39,497 bases of DNA from NCBI RefSeq assembly GCF_007679495.1, contig NZ_VEGP01000055.1, positions 1-39,497 on the forward strand, in the 5' to 3' direction. A program made the position numbers and the translations under genes. The DNA is from Paenibacillus sp. 32O-W. Its GTDB lineage: Bacteria > Bacillota > Bacilli > Paenibacillales > NBRC-103111. Below are positions 1 through 9,112 of this stretch, piece after piece; position 1 is the first letter of the stretch; each line of letters opens with the position of its first letter. The notes beneath the pieces are model-generated. The model searched no databases, was not told where the DNA came from, and saw nothing but the letters and a program-made list of their open reading frames with translations.

Positions 1-1433
1 AACGCTCTAAGCTTGTGTTGCATGGTGTCGACGATGCCAGCGAGCGTCGGATTCGGCGCAAGCCGGATATGCTGGTAGCGACCGGAGCCGACCACATTGC
101 CGGGTACCCGGATCACCGCTCGGCGAATCGTTTGGACTTCGCACCGCTGCAAGGTTTCCGGCATCAGCGTCTGTTTGAACCAGACCATCACGTTGTAGGC
201 AATGGCCTTGATCCAGCTGAACAGCAGGTTGCGGAGCATGGAATGTTGGCTGTTTTGTTCCACCGCATAACCTTCTTTCAATTCATCGATGCGATTCTCG
301 ATGTTGGCGCGCTTGTTGTACGAGCGAAGCAGCATGAGCGGCTTGAGATCGGTATTGGTGACAATGGCTTGGAAGGAATAGGTCGTGAGAGCCATCGTCA
401 ATTGGCCATCGGTTGTACGCTCGGTTTCGTGGGCTTCCCGGTAGATGACACAGCGCCTGGCTTTCTCCCAGTTGGTAAGGAGAATCGGGATGTCGGCAGC
501 AGCCCAACGATCATCCTCGTCTGCGAACGTAATGTGCTCTTCCTTTTCGTTCAGCGTCTCCCAAAAGGCGGGATGCTGCTGCAGATAAGCGATGGCCTTC
601 TTGACGGTCGCTTTCTTCGGGAGCTTGAAGATGTACTGCCAGCCGCGTTCTTCGGCGTACGCCATGACAGCTTCGTCGGCAAAACCGCAGTCGGCCCGGA
701 TGCCTTCGACGATCCATTCCGGCGGCAGCATCGCTTCGACTTCTTTAACGAACGAGAGCAAATCCTTCATGCCGTTCATGTTGCCGGGATTCAGTTGCAA
801 GTGGATCAGCTCGCCGCTTCCGGCGATGAAAGCAACCCGGATCTTGTACGAGGGACGTCCGTGGTAACGCGGATTGTAGCCGTTTGTCGCGCCTTCCTGC
901 TCCCCGAACAGCGTGATGACCGTGTCGTCGATGTCGATCCAGACCAGGCGCTTTTCGCCCGTCCGCGCCTTATGTGCCAGCAAATCCCGGTTTAACGCGA
1001 CAAGCTGAATCAGATGGCTCCAGGTGAGTTTGCCCAGGAAATTGCGAAAGGTGCTTTCGTCAGGAAAACGCTCGATGCCGGTAACGATCTGGTAACCAGG
1101 GTCCGACTGCAGGGCATTCATATGTGAAAAACGTGTGTGGCCGAGCAGCGCGCAGTCCAGCAGGTGATCGACGAGCTTTTCGGCCGTGTAGACACAGTTG
1201 GCTTTTTGTTCCAGATGAACGTGACTCTCGATAAGGGTGTCCAGACCGATGAGTTCCTTGAACCTGGCAAGGAACTGGAAGTTCCCGGCTTCCGTGACGG
1301 TGTTGTTGTCGAATGTGACCGGTCTCAACTTCTTCATGATCTGCTTGATTCGGCGACGCTCCGCAAGAATTTCAATTCGGCGTTCGCGGCGTGATTTTCG
1401 TTCTGGCGCATGGTTCGTTGCTTGTGGTACCAT
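1..1433 (-). CDS. IS1380-family transposase, 3' end cut by window edge
   Basis: Reading the minus strand from an ATG at 1433 gives 477 uninterrupted codons with no stop before base 1, so the gene continues off the window. The protein has the layout of DDE transposases of the IS1380 family. There is a basic N-terminus (residues 10-35), a first acidic motif VWIDIDDT near D168-D170, the tyrosine/histidine-rich YNPRYHGRPSYK segment at 186-197, a second acidic motif RADCGF at D248, and the conserved ENRIDELKEG near E379-E384. The reading frame is intact and shows no frameshift, so the element could be active. A GAGAGGAAG ribosome binding site lies about 13 nt upstream of the ATG, slightly far. The other end and the target duplication are outside the window. 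The family is assigned from motifs I recognise; no search was run. Confidence 0.85.
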   Translation of the reverse strand, partial: MVPQATNHAPERKSRRERRIEILAERRRIKQIMKKLRPVTFDNNTVTEAGNFQFLARFKELIGLDTLIESHVHLEQKANCVYTAEKLVDHLLDCALLGHTRFSHMNALQSDPGYQIVTGIERFPDESTFRNFLGKLTWSHLIQLVALNRDLLAHKARTGEKRLVWIDIDDTVITLFGEQEGATNGYNPRYHGRPSYKIRVAFIAGSGELIHLQLNPGNMNGMKDLLSFVKEVEAMLPPEWIVEGIRADCGFADEAVMAYAEERGWQYIFKLPKKATVKKAIAYLQQHPAFWETLNEKEEHITFADEDDRWAAADIPILLTNWEKARRCVIYREAHETERTTDGQLTMALTTYSFQAIVTNTDLKPLMLLRSYNKRANIENRIDELKEGYAVEQNSQHSMLRNLLFSWIKAIAYNVMVWFKQTLMPETLQRCEVQTIRRAVIRVPGNVVGSGRYQHIRLAPNPTLAGIVDTMQHKLRA

Positions 1434-1600
1434 GTTGCTAGGGACACTTCCTCTCGTTGGTTATTCGTGGTGGTTTAACCTTTGACAAGAGGCTTGCAGT
1501 GTCCTGTTTATTTTGCAAAAAAATTGGCAACTTTTTATGACGAAAATGCCTTGTCACAACGTGAATCTCTCAGATTTTGGCTAGGCTACATTCCGAATTC

Positions 1601-1732
1601 ATGTTGAAAACTCCCTATTTGGTGACCTACACACTGAGTTTCAAAGAACGGGAACTGGAGCTGCACTACGAAATGAATGTATCCCTATCTCCTCATACTA
1701 AGGAATTTACAATCGCGGGGCATTGTATTTAA
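1601..1732 (+). CDS. Short ORF of 43 residues, possible gene remnant
   Basis: An ATG-to-TAA frame with ordinary-looking amino-acid composition begins MLKTPYLVTYTLSFKERE. There is no convincing ribosome binding site, and no domain is recognisable at this length. It sits between the IS element and an intergenic repeat area, so a gene fragment cut by past insertion is as likely as a working peptide. It may also be chance. Confidence 0.15.
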   Translation: MLKTPYLVTYTLSFKERELELHYEMNVSLSPHTKEFTIAGHCI

Positions 1733-1856
1733 CAATGGGAGGAGAGCGCCAAAACCTCGCCTTGGGCTATGGTGAATCACGTTGCCGGCCTCTTCCTGTT
1801 CCCGGTCCTTCCACGGAATCTTGTAATTGATGATAGGTTTAGCATGAGAGAAGCGA

Positions 1857-2155
1857 TCTAACTGTATTTTATGCTGGCAGTTTGGAGCGCATTTCCAATA
1901 ATGGCTGTACTAGCTTGAATCCATCTATTTCGATAATCTGCTGGTGCCGTTGCAAGCGGAATGGTGCGTCTAGCTGTATTTTGTACAGGTAGATTCAAGC
2001 GAATGGGCGAAAATGATCAAACCAACTGGATAAACTACAGTTAAAATGGGCAACTTTGGGCGAAACGGCTGTTTTGGCGCAAATTAGCTGTAGGTTTTCC
2101 AGTTAGTCTCCATATTTCTTCCGAAATATAGAAATATAACTGTATGAAATCCACT
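1857..2155. repeat. Clustered TA(A/G)CTGTA intergenic repeats
   Basis: Similar segments start near 1857 and 1968: TCTAACTGTATTTTATG and TCTAGCTGTATTTTGTA. They are followed by further TAGCTGTA (near 2089) and TAACTGTA (near 2137) copies, with an inverted ACAGTTAAAA near 2037. The pattern is of short interspersed, partly inverted elements. Function is unknown. They end directly in front of the ABC ATPase gene. Confidence 0.45.
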
Positions 2156-2278
2156 TAGTTGCCCATGCCGCTCACCCTTCATGAGGTAATCAATATAACG
2201 CGAATTAAGTATGCACGAATATACCCGTCGGGCAGACTTTTATTGAGCAGATACAGGAAAAATACGGTCGAAAGCTAT

Positions 2279-4024
2279 ATGGACAATTTGCCGGAAAGGA
2301 TGTTGAACTTAAAGGTGGAAAGGCTGGAACGCAAGCTGCAAGCCATAGATGGCAAAGGATACAAAGCTTATAAAGAAATACAGGGCTCTTATGATGGAAA
2401 AGGCTTCACGCTGCATATAGACTATGTCCAGGGAGATCCGTTCGCGTCCCCGTCCCGAATTCGCGTGGTGGTGAATCCGCTAAGCAAGCCGTTCAAGGCC
2501 GAATGGCTGGAGGCGGCTTGGAGAAAAACAGCGCTGGAGGACTTCCTTGCCCGTGAGGTGGGACAGACGATTCGGACTAAGCAGCCTGCTGCCAAACGGG
2601 ACGGCGGGACGGGATCCAGCGGGTTGATCTGGATCGACGCTCCGGGCCAGGAGGTGCTGATGAGGACGGCGGTCGTCGCCCGATTAGAGCAGGTGGAGGT
2701 GCGCTTGTCGGTCGGCCTGCCGGCGGCCGATCGGCGTATTCTGGGCAAACAAGCGGCCGGCCTGCTGTGCCGCGTAGTGCCCGATATCGTTCTGCAGGCC
2801 ATGAGCGGCTTCTCATGGGAGGCACTGCAGGAGCATCTTCGCACGGCGGACCGCCAACAGGCGATTCGCGAATATTTGAAGCGCGAACGATGCGTGGCTT
2901 TTGTCGCCAATGGGGCGATCCTGCCCAGGGAAAGCGGCGTCAGCAATCGCCCGTTGAGCCGCGGGAACGTTATTCCGTTCCAGGCTCCTCCGTCCATGGA
3001 ACGAAGCATTCCGCTGCCGGATGGAACGACAATTACCGGTATGGCTGTTCCGGAGGGAGTGACACTGATCGTCGGCGGGGGCTACCATGGCAAAAGCACG
3101 CTGCTGCAGGCGATAGAACGCGGAGTCTACAACCACCTTCCGGGGGACGGAAGGGAGTACGTCATTACAGACGAGAGCGCCTGCAAGATTCGGGCGGAGG
3201 ACGGTCGCCGGGTGGAGAAGGTGGACATTACTCCGTTTATCTCCAACCTCCCGTTCGGCAAAGATACGAACCGGTTTACGACCGAAGATGCCAGCGGAAG
3301 TACTTCTCAGGCGGCAAACATTATGGAGGCGCTCGAAATGAAAACCCGCTGTTTGTTGATCGACGAGGATACGAGCGCCACGAATTTCCTCGTGCGGGAT
3401 GCCAGAATGCAGCGGCTGGTGGGTAAGGAGAAGGAGCCGATCACCCCGTTCATCGACCGGGTCCGGGAACTGTATGACCGGCATGGAGTATCCACCATTA
3501 TCGTCCTGGGGGGCTCCGGAGATTATTTCGACGCGGCCGACCGGGTAATTATGATGGATGAGTATTCTCCAAGGGATGTGACGGAGGAGGCCCTCGCCAT
3601 TGCGCGCGAGCTCGATAGCCGCCGGCAGACGGAACGGGGCGAGGGGTTCACGGCGCCGACAGAGCGTTATCCGCTTCCTGACAGCTTCGATGCTGCTGCC
3701 GGCAAGAAGGAAAAGATTTCGGCGAAAGGTTTATCCGCGATTCTGATCGGCCGATCGCAGGTCGACCTGTCGAACGTGGAGCAGCTTGCGGATCCGAGCC
3801 AAACCCGGGCGATAGCGGATATGCTCCGGATCCTGTTCCGTCGCAGCTTTAGCAAAGGCGAAGGTTTGAGGGAAGCGATAGACCGGCTATATGAGCAGGT
3901 GGCCGGAGAAGGGCTGGATGTGATTTCGCCATTTCGTGGACAGCATCCCGGGGATTTGGCGCTGCCGCGAAAGCACGAGCTCGCCGCCGCCATTAACCGG
4001 ATGAGAACGCTGAGGGTGAAATAA
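2279..4024 (+). CDS. Predicted stand-alone ATPase of the ABC class
   Basis: The protein matches the family of soluble predicted ABC-class ATPases that work without a membrane domain (PF09818-like; cellular role poorly known). A typical N-terminal block contains LQAIDGKGYKAYKEIQG and later DYVQGDPFASPSRIR. Walker A is GGGYHGKST around K272, and Walker B is CLLIDEDTSA around D362-E363. A switch-like IIVLGGSGDYFDAAD segment follows, and then a basic C-terminal domain. The open frame reaches back to a TTG at 2159, but family members begin close to the IDGKGY block, so the ATG at 2279 is preferred. Its ribosome binding site is weak, and 2300 is another option. A strong terminator follows, so it is probably monocistronic. 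About 581 residues is normal for the family. Confidence 0.85.
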   Translation: MDNLPERMLNLKVERLERKLQAIDGKGYKAYKEIQGSYDGKGFTLHIDYVQGDPFASPSRIRVVVNPLSKPFKAEWLEAAWRKTALEDFLAREVGQTIRTKQPAAKRDGGTGSSGLIWIDAPGQEVLMRTAVVARLEQVEVRLSVGLPAADRRILGKQAAGLLCRVVPDIVLQAMSGFSWEALQEHLRTADRQQAIREYLKRERCVAFVANGAILPRESGVSNRPLSRGNVIPFQAPPSMERSIPLPDGTTITGMAVPEGVTLIVGGGYHGKSTLLQAIERGVYNHLPGDGREYVITDESACKIRAEDGRRVEKVDITPFISNLPFGKDTNRFTTEDASGSTSQAANIMEALEMKTRCLLIDEDTSATNFLVRDARMQRLVGKEKEPITPFIDRVRELYDRHGVSTIIVLGGSGDYFDAADRVIMMDEYSPRDVTEEALAIARELDSRRQTERGEGFTAPTERYPLPDSFDAAAGKKEKISAKGLSAILIGRSQVDLSNVEQLADPSQTRAIADMLRILFRRSFSKGEGLREAIDRLYEQVAGEGLDVISPFRGQHPGDLALPRKHELAAAINRMRTLRVK

Positions 4025-4049
4025 CTTTGTAACAGCATCAGTGACGATG

Positions 4050-4095
4050 GAAAACCAGACAGCGATTAATGTCGCGTCGCGGTTTTCTTTTTTTT
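4050..4095 (+). terminator. Rho-independent terminator after ABC ATPase
   Basis: An outer stem GAAAACC/GGTTTTC encloses a second GCGA/TCGC stem and is followed directly by a run of T. It lies 25 bp past the stop codon. Confidence 0.85.
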
Positions 4096-4327
4096 GTAGA
4101 AGGGAGTGGCGGGCAGTATTGCGAATTAGTTAGTACCCGTTATTTCAACGTTCTAAAGAGATAACATACCAGGGCTGCGCTTGGAAAACAGATGGAGAAT
4201 CGCAGTCTGAAATAAATTTTTCTATTTGGGCCAACTTTTTTCGTTAAATATGTCCAAAATCCGGGCCCTAGAGCATCTATCCTATTATGCGGTGAAGGAG
4301 GGGAGGAGAACGAAGAAGCCAATCGAA

Positions 4328-5995
4328 ATGGACGAGAGGGAGACCGTGCTTGTGAATAGAGCCCGGCAAGGGGATTCGGAGGCATTTGGCGAGCTGGTCC
4401 GGCTGCATCGGGAAAGAGCCGTCGGAATTGCCAGGAGGATTGTCCGTGACCGGATGAAGGCGGAGGATGTCGTACAGAATGCTTTGATTCAGGCGTTCAA
4501 GCATATAGACCGGCTTGCGGATGTGGAGAGATTTGCCCCATGGCTGTCCCGGATCGTCCGCAACGAAGCGTTAATGGATGTGCGTCGGACAGCGCGAGTA
4601 TCCCGCGAAACGGTGTTCAGCAGCCTGCCGGTTAAAGAGGATGCGGGAGCTAATGGCGAGCTGAGGCCCGATCTGGACAGCTTATTATACCGGCTTGCGA
4701 GGAATACGGAGGGGCCGACCGTGGGGGCAGCCGATCCGGAGCGTGTGTGGCTTCAGAGGGAGTTTTTTGCCGCGGTTCATCGAATGCTGCACGGATTATC
4801 GGCTGGAGAACGGGAGGTGTTCGAAGCCCATGTGTTCCGGCAGCTGTCGCCCCGGGAGATTGCAGACGCCTTGGGAATGAGCGAAGGGAGCGTATATAAA
4901 GCGATCTCCCGTTCACGGCATAAGGTCAAACAAGCGCGAGTGCGCGAATATTTGCGCGACAGGATGGAAGCCGCTTCTCACGGAATGCTGCGTAAGGCCA
5001 ACAATCTTCTGCCCATGCGATGGACTGCCGAAGAATGGAGAAGCGCGGAAACCTCGTTTGCAGTTTGTGCCTTTCTATATATGCGGAATATCGGCTGCGG
5101 GGATGTGACGGTATCCGATGTTATGGGGCTAACCGGTCAGGCGTTCCGCATCAGTCTGGATGCGTCCAGGATAGGGGTGTCGGGACCGGCCATGTATTTC
5201 TGGGAGCCGGTCTTCGCCGAAGGGCTGGCCAACCTGGGGCTGCGGGCCCGGCATGTTGGAGACGGCGGTACGGCTCCCTCCGCGTACATGCTGGGAGAGG
5301 CCGTCGCGCTGGCGAGGGAAGAGATTGCGGCCGGACGTGCCGTTATCGCCTGGGACCTGTTCGCCCCGAAATTCGGGCTGCTCTACGGCTATGACGATGC
5401 CCGGCAGCAATTCACCGGAGATGACGGCAGCGGACCGGGCAAGATTGCGTACGACCGGCTAGGGCGCGGCGAGGACGGAGGGGTGTTCGTGCTGGCTATG
5501 GAGCCTGACCGGCATATTTCTCCGGTTTCGCCGGAGGCAGCCTTGAAGAGAGCTATTGCGATGGTGGAAGCCCATGCATACGGCGAACGGTCCTTCCCGG
5601 GTTATGCTAACGGATTAGCCTCCTATGAAGCCTGGATGGCGGCTATTCGCAACGGTACGGTAGATGCGTTGGGCAACAGCTATACGCTATTAATTGCAGC
5701 CGATGCCAGGCGGCATGCCGTTCGATTTTTAAGAAAATGGACCGCAGGCTGGCAAGGGGAGAAGGAACGTCTTGCGTTCGAAGCGGAGGGTTATTACTAC
5801 GAGGCGGCCGCATGCTTCGCCCGGTTGGCTTCCCGGTTTCCTTTTCCATCCGGGGGAGATCCGCTGGACCCGGAAGAAGCGAAGGAAGCCGTCAGGCTGC
5901 TGCAGCAAATCAAAGCTTGTGAAGAGGCCGGATTAACCGCCTTAAGGCGGTTGTCCCGCTGTCTTTCGAATGAAGAGGAGGGGAAGGGACGATGA
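4328..5995 (+). CDS. ECF sigma factor with long C-terminal sensor-like extension
   Basis: Residues 1-90 form sigma region 2, with the typical QGDSEAFGELVRLH and AEDVVQNALIQAFKHI. Residues about 146-205 form region 4, with the helix-turn-helix LSPREIADALGMSEGSVYKAI. ECF factors usually end near residue 190, but this protein continues to residue 555. The extension (about 250-420) contains VSGPAMYFWEPVFAEGLANLG and, later, GRAVIAWDLFAPKFGLLYGYDD. To me this resembles the papain-like fold seen in BtrH-type N-terminal domains (butirosin biosynthesis), without an obvious catalytic cysteine. A helical tail follows. The start at ATG 4328 fits ECF homologues, although the nearest AGGAG is 19 nt upstream; the frame stays open back to 4226. 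It overlaps the next gene by ATGA, so the two are translationally coupled. The sigma assignment is firm; the extension's fold is an inference. Confidence 0.85.
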   Translation: MDERETVLVNRARQGDSEAFGELVRLHRERAVGIARRIVRDRMKAEDVVQNALIQAFKHIDRLADVERFAPWLSRIVRNEALMDVRRTARVSRETVFSSLPVKEDAGANGELRPDLDSLLYRLARNTEGPTVGAADPERVWLQREFFAAVHRMLHGLSAGEREVFEAHVFRQLSPREIADALGMSEGSVYKAISRSRHKVKQARVREYLRDRMEAASHGMLRKANNLLPMRWTAEEWRSAETSFAVCAFLYMRNIGCGDVTVSDVMGLTGQAFRISLDASRIGVSGPAMYFWEPVFAEGLANLGLRARHVGDGGTAPSAYMLGEAVALAREEIAAGRAVIAWDLFAPKFGLLYGYDDARQQFTGDDGSGPGKIAYDRLGRGEDGGVFVLAMEPDRHISPVSPEAALKRAIAMVEAHAYGERSFPGYANGLASYEAWMAAIRNGTVDALGNSYTLLIAADARRHAVRFLRKWTAGWQGEKERLAFEAEGYYYEAAACFARLASRFPFPSGGDPLDPEEAKEAVRLLQQIKACEEAGLTALRRLSRCLSNEEEGKGR

Positions 5996-8523
5996 TGAAA
6001 GAGCAGATGGCCCATAGCACAGCAACCGAAGAGCTGGTATGGATAACCGTTTATCGGGAGGGACGGTCTGTGGACCGGCTTGTCGCTCATCCGGACAGTA
6101 AGCCGGTACGTATGGCGGAGGGGATGCAGTTCACGGATTCGTTCGGCATCCATCCCGCCTTGACGGAGCGTCATTATCGGACCCCGCTATCGCTTGAAGC
6201 GACCGTGATGACGGACAGCACCAATATTGTGCTTGTCTATGGAAAAGGGCAGGTCATACTGAACTGGGACCGGCGGGAGGATCTTCTCCATGTTCGGCAT
6301 CCGGTGACGGGCCAAGCCTTTAATATGCCTGGGCTGGGCAGCGTGCCGGCCGGCCGTTGGCATCAGGTGGAATGGGTGATTGCGGAGGATGTCATGCGCT
6401 TTCTCGTGAATGGGGAAGAGCGGTTTGCGCTTCCGGGAAACTATCGCGGGCTCCAAGGTCCGATCGGCATTCGTACCGGCTGGCGGGCGAATCTGCGGGT
6501 GGGGATGCTGGCCGTGAAGGAGCATCGGCCTGCCGACTTCGTATCCGCCGCAGACAATGGAGCAGCGAAGAGCCGAACCTTCACACTTCCCGGATATCGG
6601 CCCGCGCCGCATGAGCATTCCCTGTGGGCATGCTTGCTCGGAGCCATGCATTATTATAACCGCTATATCGACGAGAGCGACTGGATGGGGGTGAGCGGGC
6701 TGGCCTTCTTCCCTCCCCGCAGCGTATTTGACAAGGATGACGAGAATCTCCGCCTCCTGCAGGCACAGGCCCGTCTGCTTGGGATTGACATCCAACCGGC
6801 GGAGACGGATCATGCAGCGGATTTGCTGGCGGAAGGGGTGCCGTTGTTCGCCGGCTTTAAGGGGAAACGGCCATATATGGCCGTAACCGGATGCGAGGGG
6901 CGATCCCTGATATTCGAATGCCCGGAAAGAGGCGGTTTGGCGTTCTATCCGGATGAACAGCTTCAGGAAGGAGAGGCGCCGCGAATCTATTCGGTGCGTC
7001 AGGTTGAGGGGACGGACCGTCGTCATCAAATGGAAGCAGCCTTCCGATTGGCTGCCAAGGCGGGGGAGGACAATGCTCATGCGTACAGGAAATGGCTTGA
7101 GGCCATTTCGGATACGGCGGACGACCCTTCCCGGCATGCCGGAATCGCTTCGGAGTGGCGGAAGGCCCGCGAGCAGGCTGTACTGTATTTGCACCGGAGC
7201 ATGGAGCAAGCCGGTCCTTCCCTGACCGAACTGATTAAAGAAGGGAGCCGGTTATATCAAACGATTGCCGCCGCTCTCGGCGAGGCGGAGCGATGGTTTC
7301 TGGATGGCGCGTCTTCGCGACCGTCAGACCCGGATTGGCAGACGAAGGCTGCGGACTCGATTAGCCGCGCGGCTTCTCTGGAAAGCTCCGTGTCGGAGAT
7401 CATGCGGCGGCTGTCGGAGGAGCTGGGCCATCAAACAATGCTGGAAGGTCTGCGTTACCACGGCATGAGCTGCATGTCTCCCTTTAATACCTACCGGGGA
7501 ATAGTTAACTATTACGGGATTGCTTGCTCCGATGCCTGGCTGCAGGGAATCACCGGAAGGCCCTTGTTATTTGCCATGCATGAACGGATTAACGTCCATG
7601 ATTTCTGCATCCCGCTGCCGGAGCGTCGTTTGGTTGAATTGTTCGGCAACATCGGCTTGGACATCGGCGGGGTGGAAGGCTGCGCCCGTGGCGAAGCCTA
7701 CCGCTCACTGCTGCGGGAGGCATGGGACGCCGCAAGGAAGGCGATAGATGAAGGCTGGGCCTGCTTCGGGCGGGCTGTCGATTTCCCCGGAGGCGAATAC
7801 TCGATTATCCGCGGGTATGACCGGGACGGATATTATACAAGCTCATGGCATGGGCCGTCGGAGCGGGCCATCCCTTGGACGATGTACGGTTCCGGGCAAT
7901 GCCCTTGTGAGCCCTGTACGGCTCGCCGGGTGAACTTCCAGGACGAGGGCCCGGTTCGAACGGTATGCCGTTGTGACGAATGTCAGCGAAATCAGCAGAG
8001 GGGCGCTATTCTGTCTCCACAGGAGGAGGGGGAGGTTCGGCTATATTGGGCCAGGCCGAAGCCGGCTCCCAGCGACCGCACGGCGGTGCGGGAAGCCTTG
8101 CAGCTCGCCGTGGAGTTCGCCGATCCTGCGGGCAAGTGGGCGCAGCCGGGCATGGTCACCGGGCCGGATGCGTTTGACGTTCTTATACGGGCATTGGAGA
8201 AAGGGCAGTATGACGGCTGGTATTTGGGGCTGCATGCCAATGCCTGGAGGGAGCTGCGTCACTCCGGCTGGAGGTTCCTCATCGAGGCGAAGGAACGGCT
8301 GAACGATCCGGCTCTGGATGCCGCTTTCGATGCGGCCATCGGTTATGCTGCGAAGCTGAACGAAGCATTCGGGCAGTTGAACGAAATGTTTCCGTGGATG
8401 CAGCCGTTCGGACCGATTCCGGATGTCGAGCGGCGTTACGCGGCTGCTGATTTAATGAGAGGGGCCAAACAGGCGGAGATCGGAGCAGTTCAGGCCTACC
8501 GCCGGCTGGTGGAGCTTCTGTAA
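5992..8523 (+). CDS. Large multidomain partner of the extended sigma factor
   Basis: I do not recognise this 843-residue protein as a named family. Residues about 10-185 read like a concanavalin/LamG-type beta sandwich (GRWHQVEWVIAEDVMRFLVNG). Residues about 205-335 (SLWACLLGAMHYYNRYIDES) and about 480-700 (MSCMSPFNTYRGIVNYYG, then KAIDEGWACFGRAVDFPG and YSIIRGYDRDGYYTSSWHG) look like two more copies of the BtrH-like domain seen at the end of the sigma factor. A helical linker separates them. Two CxCxxC motifs (C637/C639/C642 and C659/C661/C664) suggest a bound metal. There is no signal peptide or membrane segment, so it is cytoplasmic. The start overlaps the sigma stop (ATGATGA) behind GAGGAGGGG. 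I infer a regulatory partner of the sigma factor. An enzyme is possible. Confidence 0.6.
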   Translation: MMKEQMAHSTATEELVWITVYREGRSVDRLVAHPDSKPVRMAEGMQFTDSFGIHPALTERHYRTPLSLEATVMTDSTNIVLVYGKGQVILNWDRREDLLHVRHPVTGQAFNMPGLGSVPAGRWHQVEWVIAEDVMRFLVNGEERFALPGNYRGLQGPIGIRTGWRANLRVGMLAVKEHRPADFVSAADNGAAKSRTFTLPGYRPAPHEHSLWACLLGAMHYYNRYIDESDWMGVSGLAFFPPRSVFDKDDENLRLLQAQARLLGIDIQPAETDHAADLLAEGVPLFAGFKGKRPYMAVTGCEGRSLIFECPERGGLAFYPDEQLQEGEAPRIYSVRQVEGTDRRHQMEAAFRLAAKAGEDNAHAYRKWLEAISDTADDPSRHAGIASEWRKAREQAVLYLHRSMEQAGPSLTELIKEGSRLYQTIAAALGEAERWFLDGASSRPSDPDWQTKAADSISRAASLESSVSEIMRRLSEELGHQTMLEGLRYHGMSCMSPFNTYRGIVNYYGIACSDAWLQGITGRPLLFAMHERINVHDFCIPLPERRLVELFGNIGLDIGGVEGCARGEAYRSLLREAWDAARKAIDEGWACFGRAVDFPGGEYSIIRGYDRDGYYTSSWHGPSERAIPWTMYGSGQCPCEPCTARRVNFQDEGPVRTVCRCDECQRNQQRGAILSPQEEGEVRLYWARPKPAPSDRTAVREALQLAVEFADPAGKWAQPGMVTGPDAFDVLIRALEKGQYDGWYLGLHANAWRELRHSGWRFLIEAKERLNDPALDAAFDAAIGYAAKLNEAFGQLNEMFPWMQPFGPIPDVERRYAAADLMRGAKQAEIGAVQAYRRLVELL

Positions 8524-8535
8524 GCCTGTGTGTTC

Positions 8536-8577
8536 AAGCCCCGGTAAGCTGTATATGTACGGCTTATCGGGGCTTTG
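8536..8577 (+). terminator. Hairpin terminator after sigma/partner operon
   Basis: A 14-bp stem, AAGCCCCGGTAAGC with GCTTATCGGGGCTT (one G-U pair), begins 13 bp after the stop codon. The T tract is short, so termination strength is uncertain. Confidence 0.7.
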
Positions 8578-8698
8578 TAAAGTTCCGGGGCTCCCTGTTA
8601 AAGGGATGTTAAAGCCACCCATCAAAGCAAAGTCATTATGAGTAAGTGGCCATGAAAAGGAACGTTTAGACACCATAAAGCGGGGCCGTAGAGAAATT

Positions 8699-8800
8699 GC
8701 TGCGATAATGCATGAATTATGAGCCGATTCGTGGTACTCAAGGAGAAAAGCTGCGATAATGCATGAATTTTCGAATAAATTCGCCCGAAGGCTCCTAGAA
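8699..8800. repeat. Two direct repeats with 51-bp period
   Basis: The 20-mer GCTGCGATAATGCATGAATT occurs at 8699 and again at 8750, exactly 51 bp apart. The GATAATGCA core and the spacing match the periodic units at 20985-21341 and 32291-32604. No gene overlaps it. The 8578-9112 gap holds only this and the next repeat. Confidence 0.6.
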
Positions 8801-8984
8801 CGAGAATAAAGATGTATTTTAGCAGGCTTTGCTGTGGGCACGGAGCCAAACGGTCAAAAGCATGCAGATTTGCAGGCTTTTTCTAACTACGTTTGAAAGG
8901 TTAGCAATAAAGCATTAACATGGGGCCAAATTTCAGTCGGCATAAAAAGGTACCTCTAATACCGGGTTATTCATCTCAAGTACC

Positions 8985-9094
8985 GGGGCTCCCCGCAAAG
9001 TACCCGGAATGCCATACGTCACTTTGTGGGGTATTTACGGGGCTCCCCGCAAAGTACCCGGAATACGCTTCGAAGGCCATACGTTACTTTGTGG
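8985..9094. repeat. Duplicated hairpin repeat downstream of ankyrin operon
   Basis: A unit containing GGGGCTCCCCGCAAAGTACC, then CGGAAT and CCATACGT(C/T)ACTTTGTGG occurs at 8985-9029 and again at 9039-9094; the second copy carries a 12-bp insertion. Each has a CCGGG/CCCGG or GGGG/CCCC fold-back. Being 3' of a minus-strand operon, it could act as its transcript end, but no T tract is evident. Confidence 0.5.
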
Positions 9095-9112
9095 AGCCTT
9101 GTACTCGGGCGA

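Larger units (their letters stand above)
1434..2278. other. Gap with IS end, short ORF and repeats
   Basis: This 845-bp stretch has no well-supported gene. The outer end of the IS1380 element must lie in its left part. A GGACACT (1442-1448) and AGTGTCC (1498-1504) inverted pair flanks the transposase leader, but I cannot show it is the terminal repeat. The right part (1857-2155) holds repeated TA(A/G)CTGTA elements. A 43-codon ORF lies at 1601-1732. Confidence 0.5.

Noticed and set aside
15-995. 326-residue plus-strand ORF at the left edge
   Set aside because: It lies antisense to the intact transposase frame, which carries clear DDE motifs; the plus frame has no family features.
2159-2278. 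TTG-initiated N-terminal extension of the ABC ATPase
   Set aside because: It begins at the end of a repeat area, lacks a binding site, and family members start near the IDGKGY block.
6187-7209. 340-residue minus-strand ORF
   Set aside because: Antisense shadow of the sigma-partner gene, with no ribosome binding site and atypical composition.
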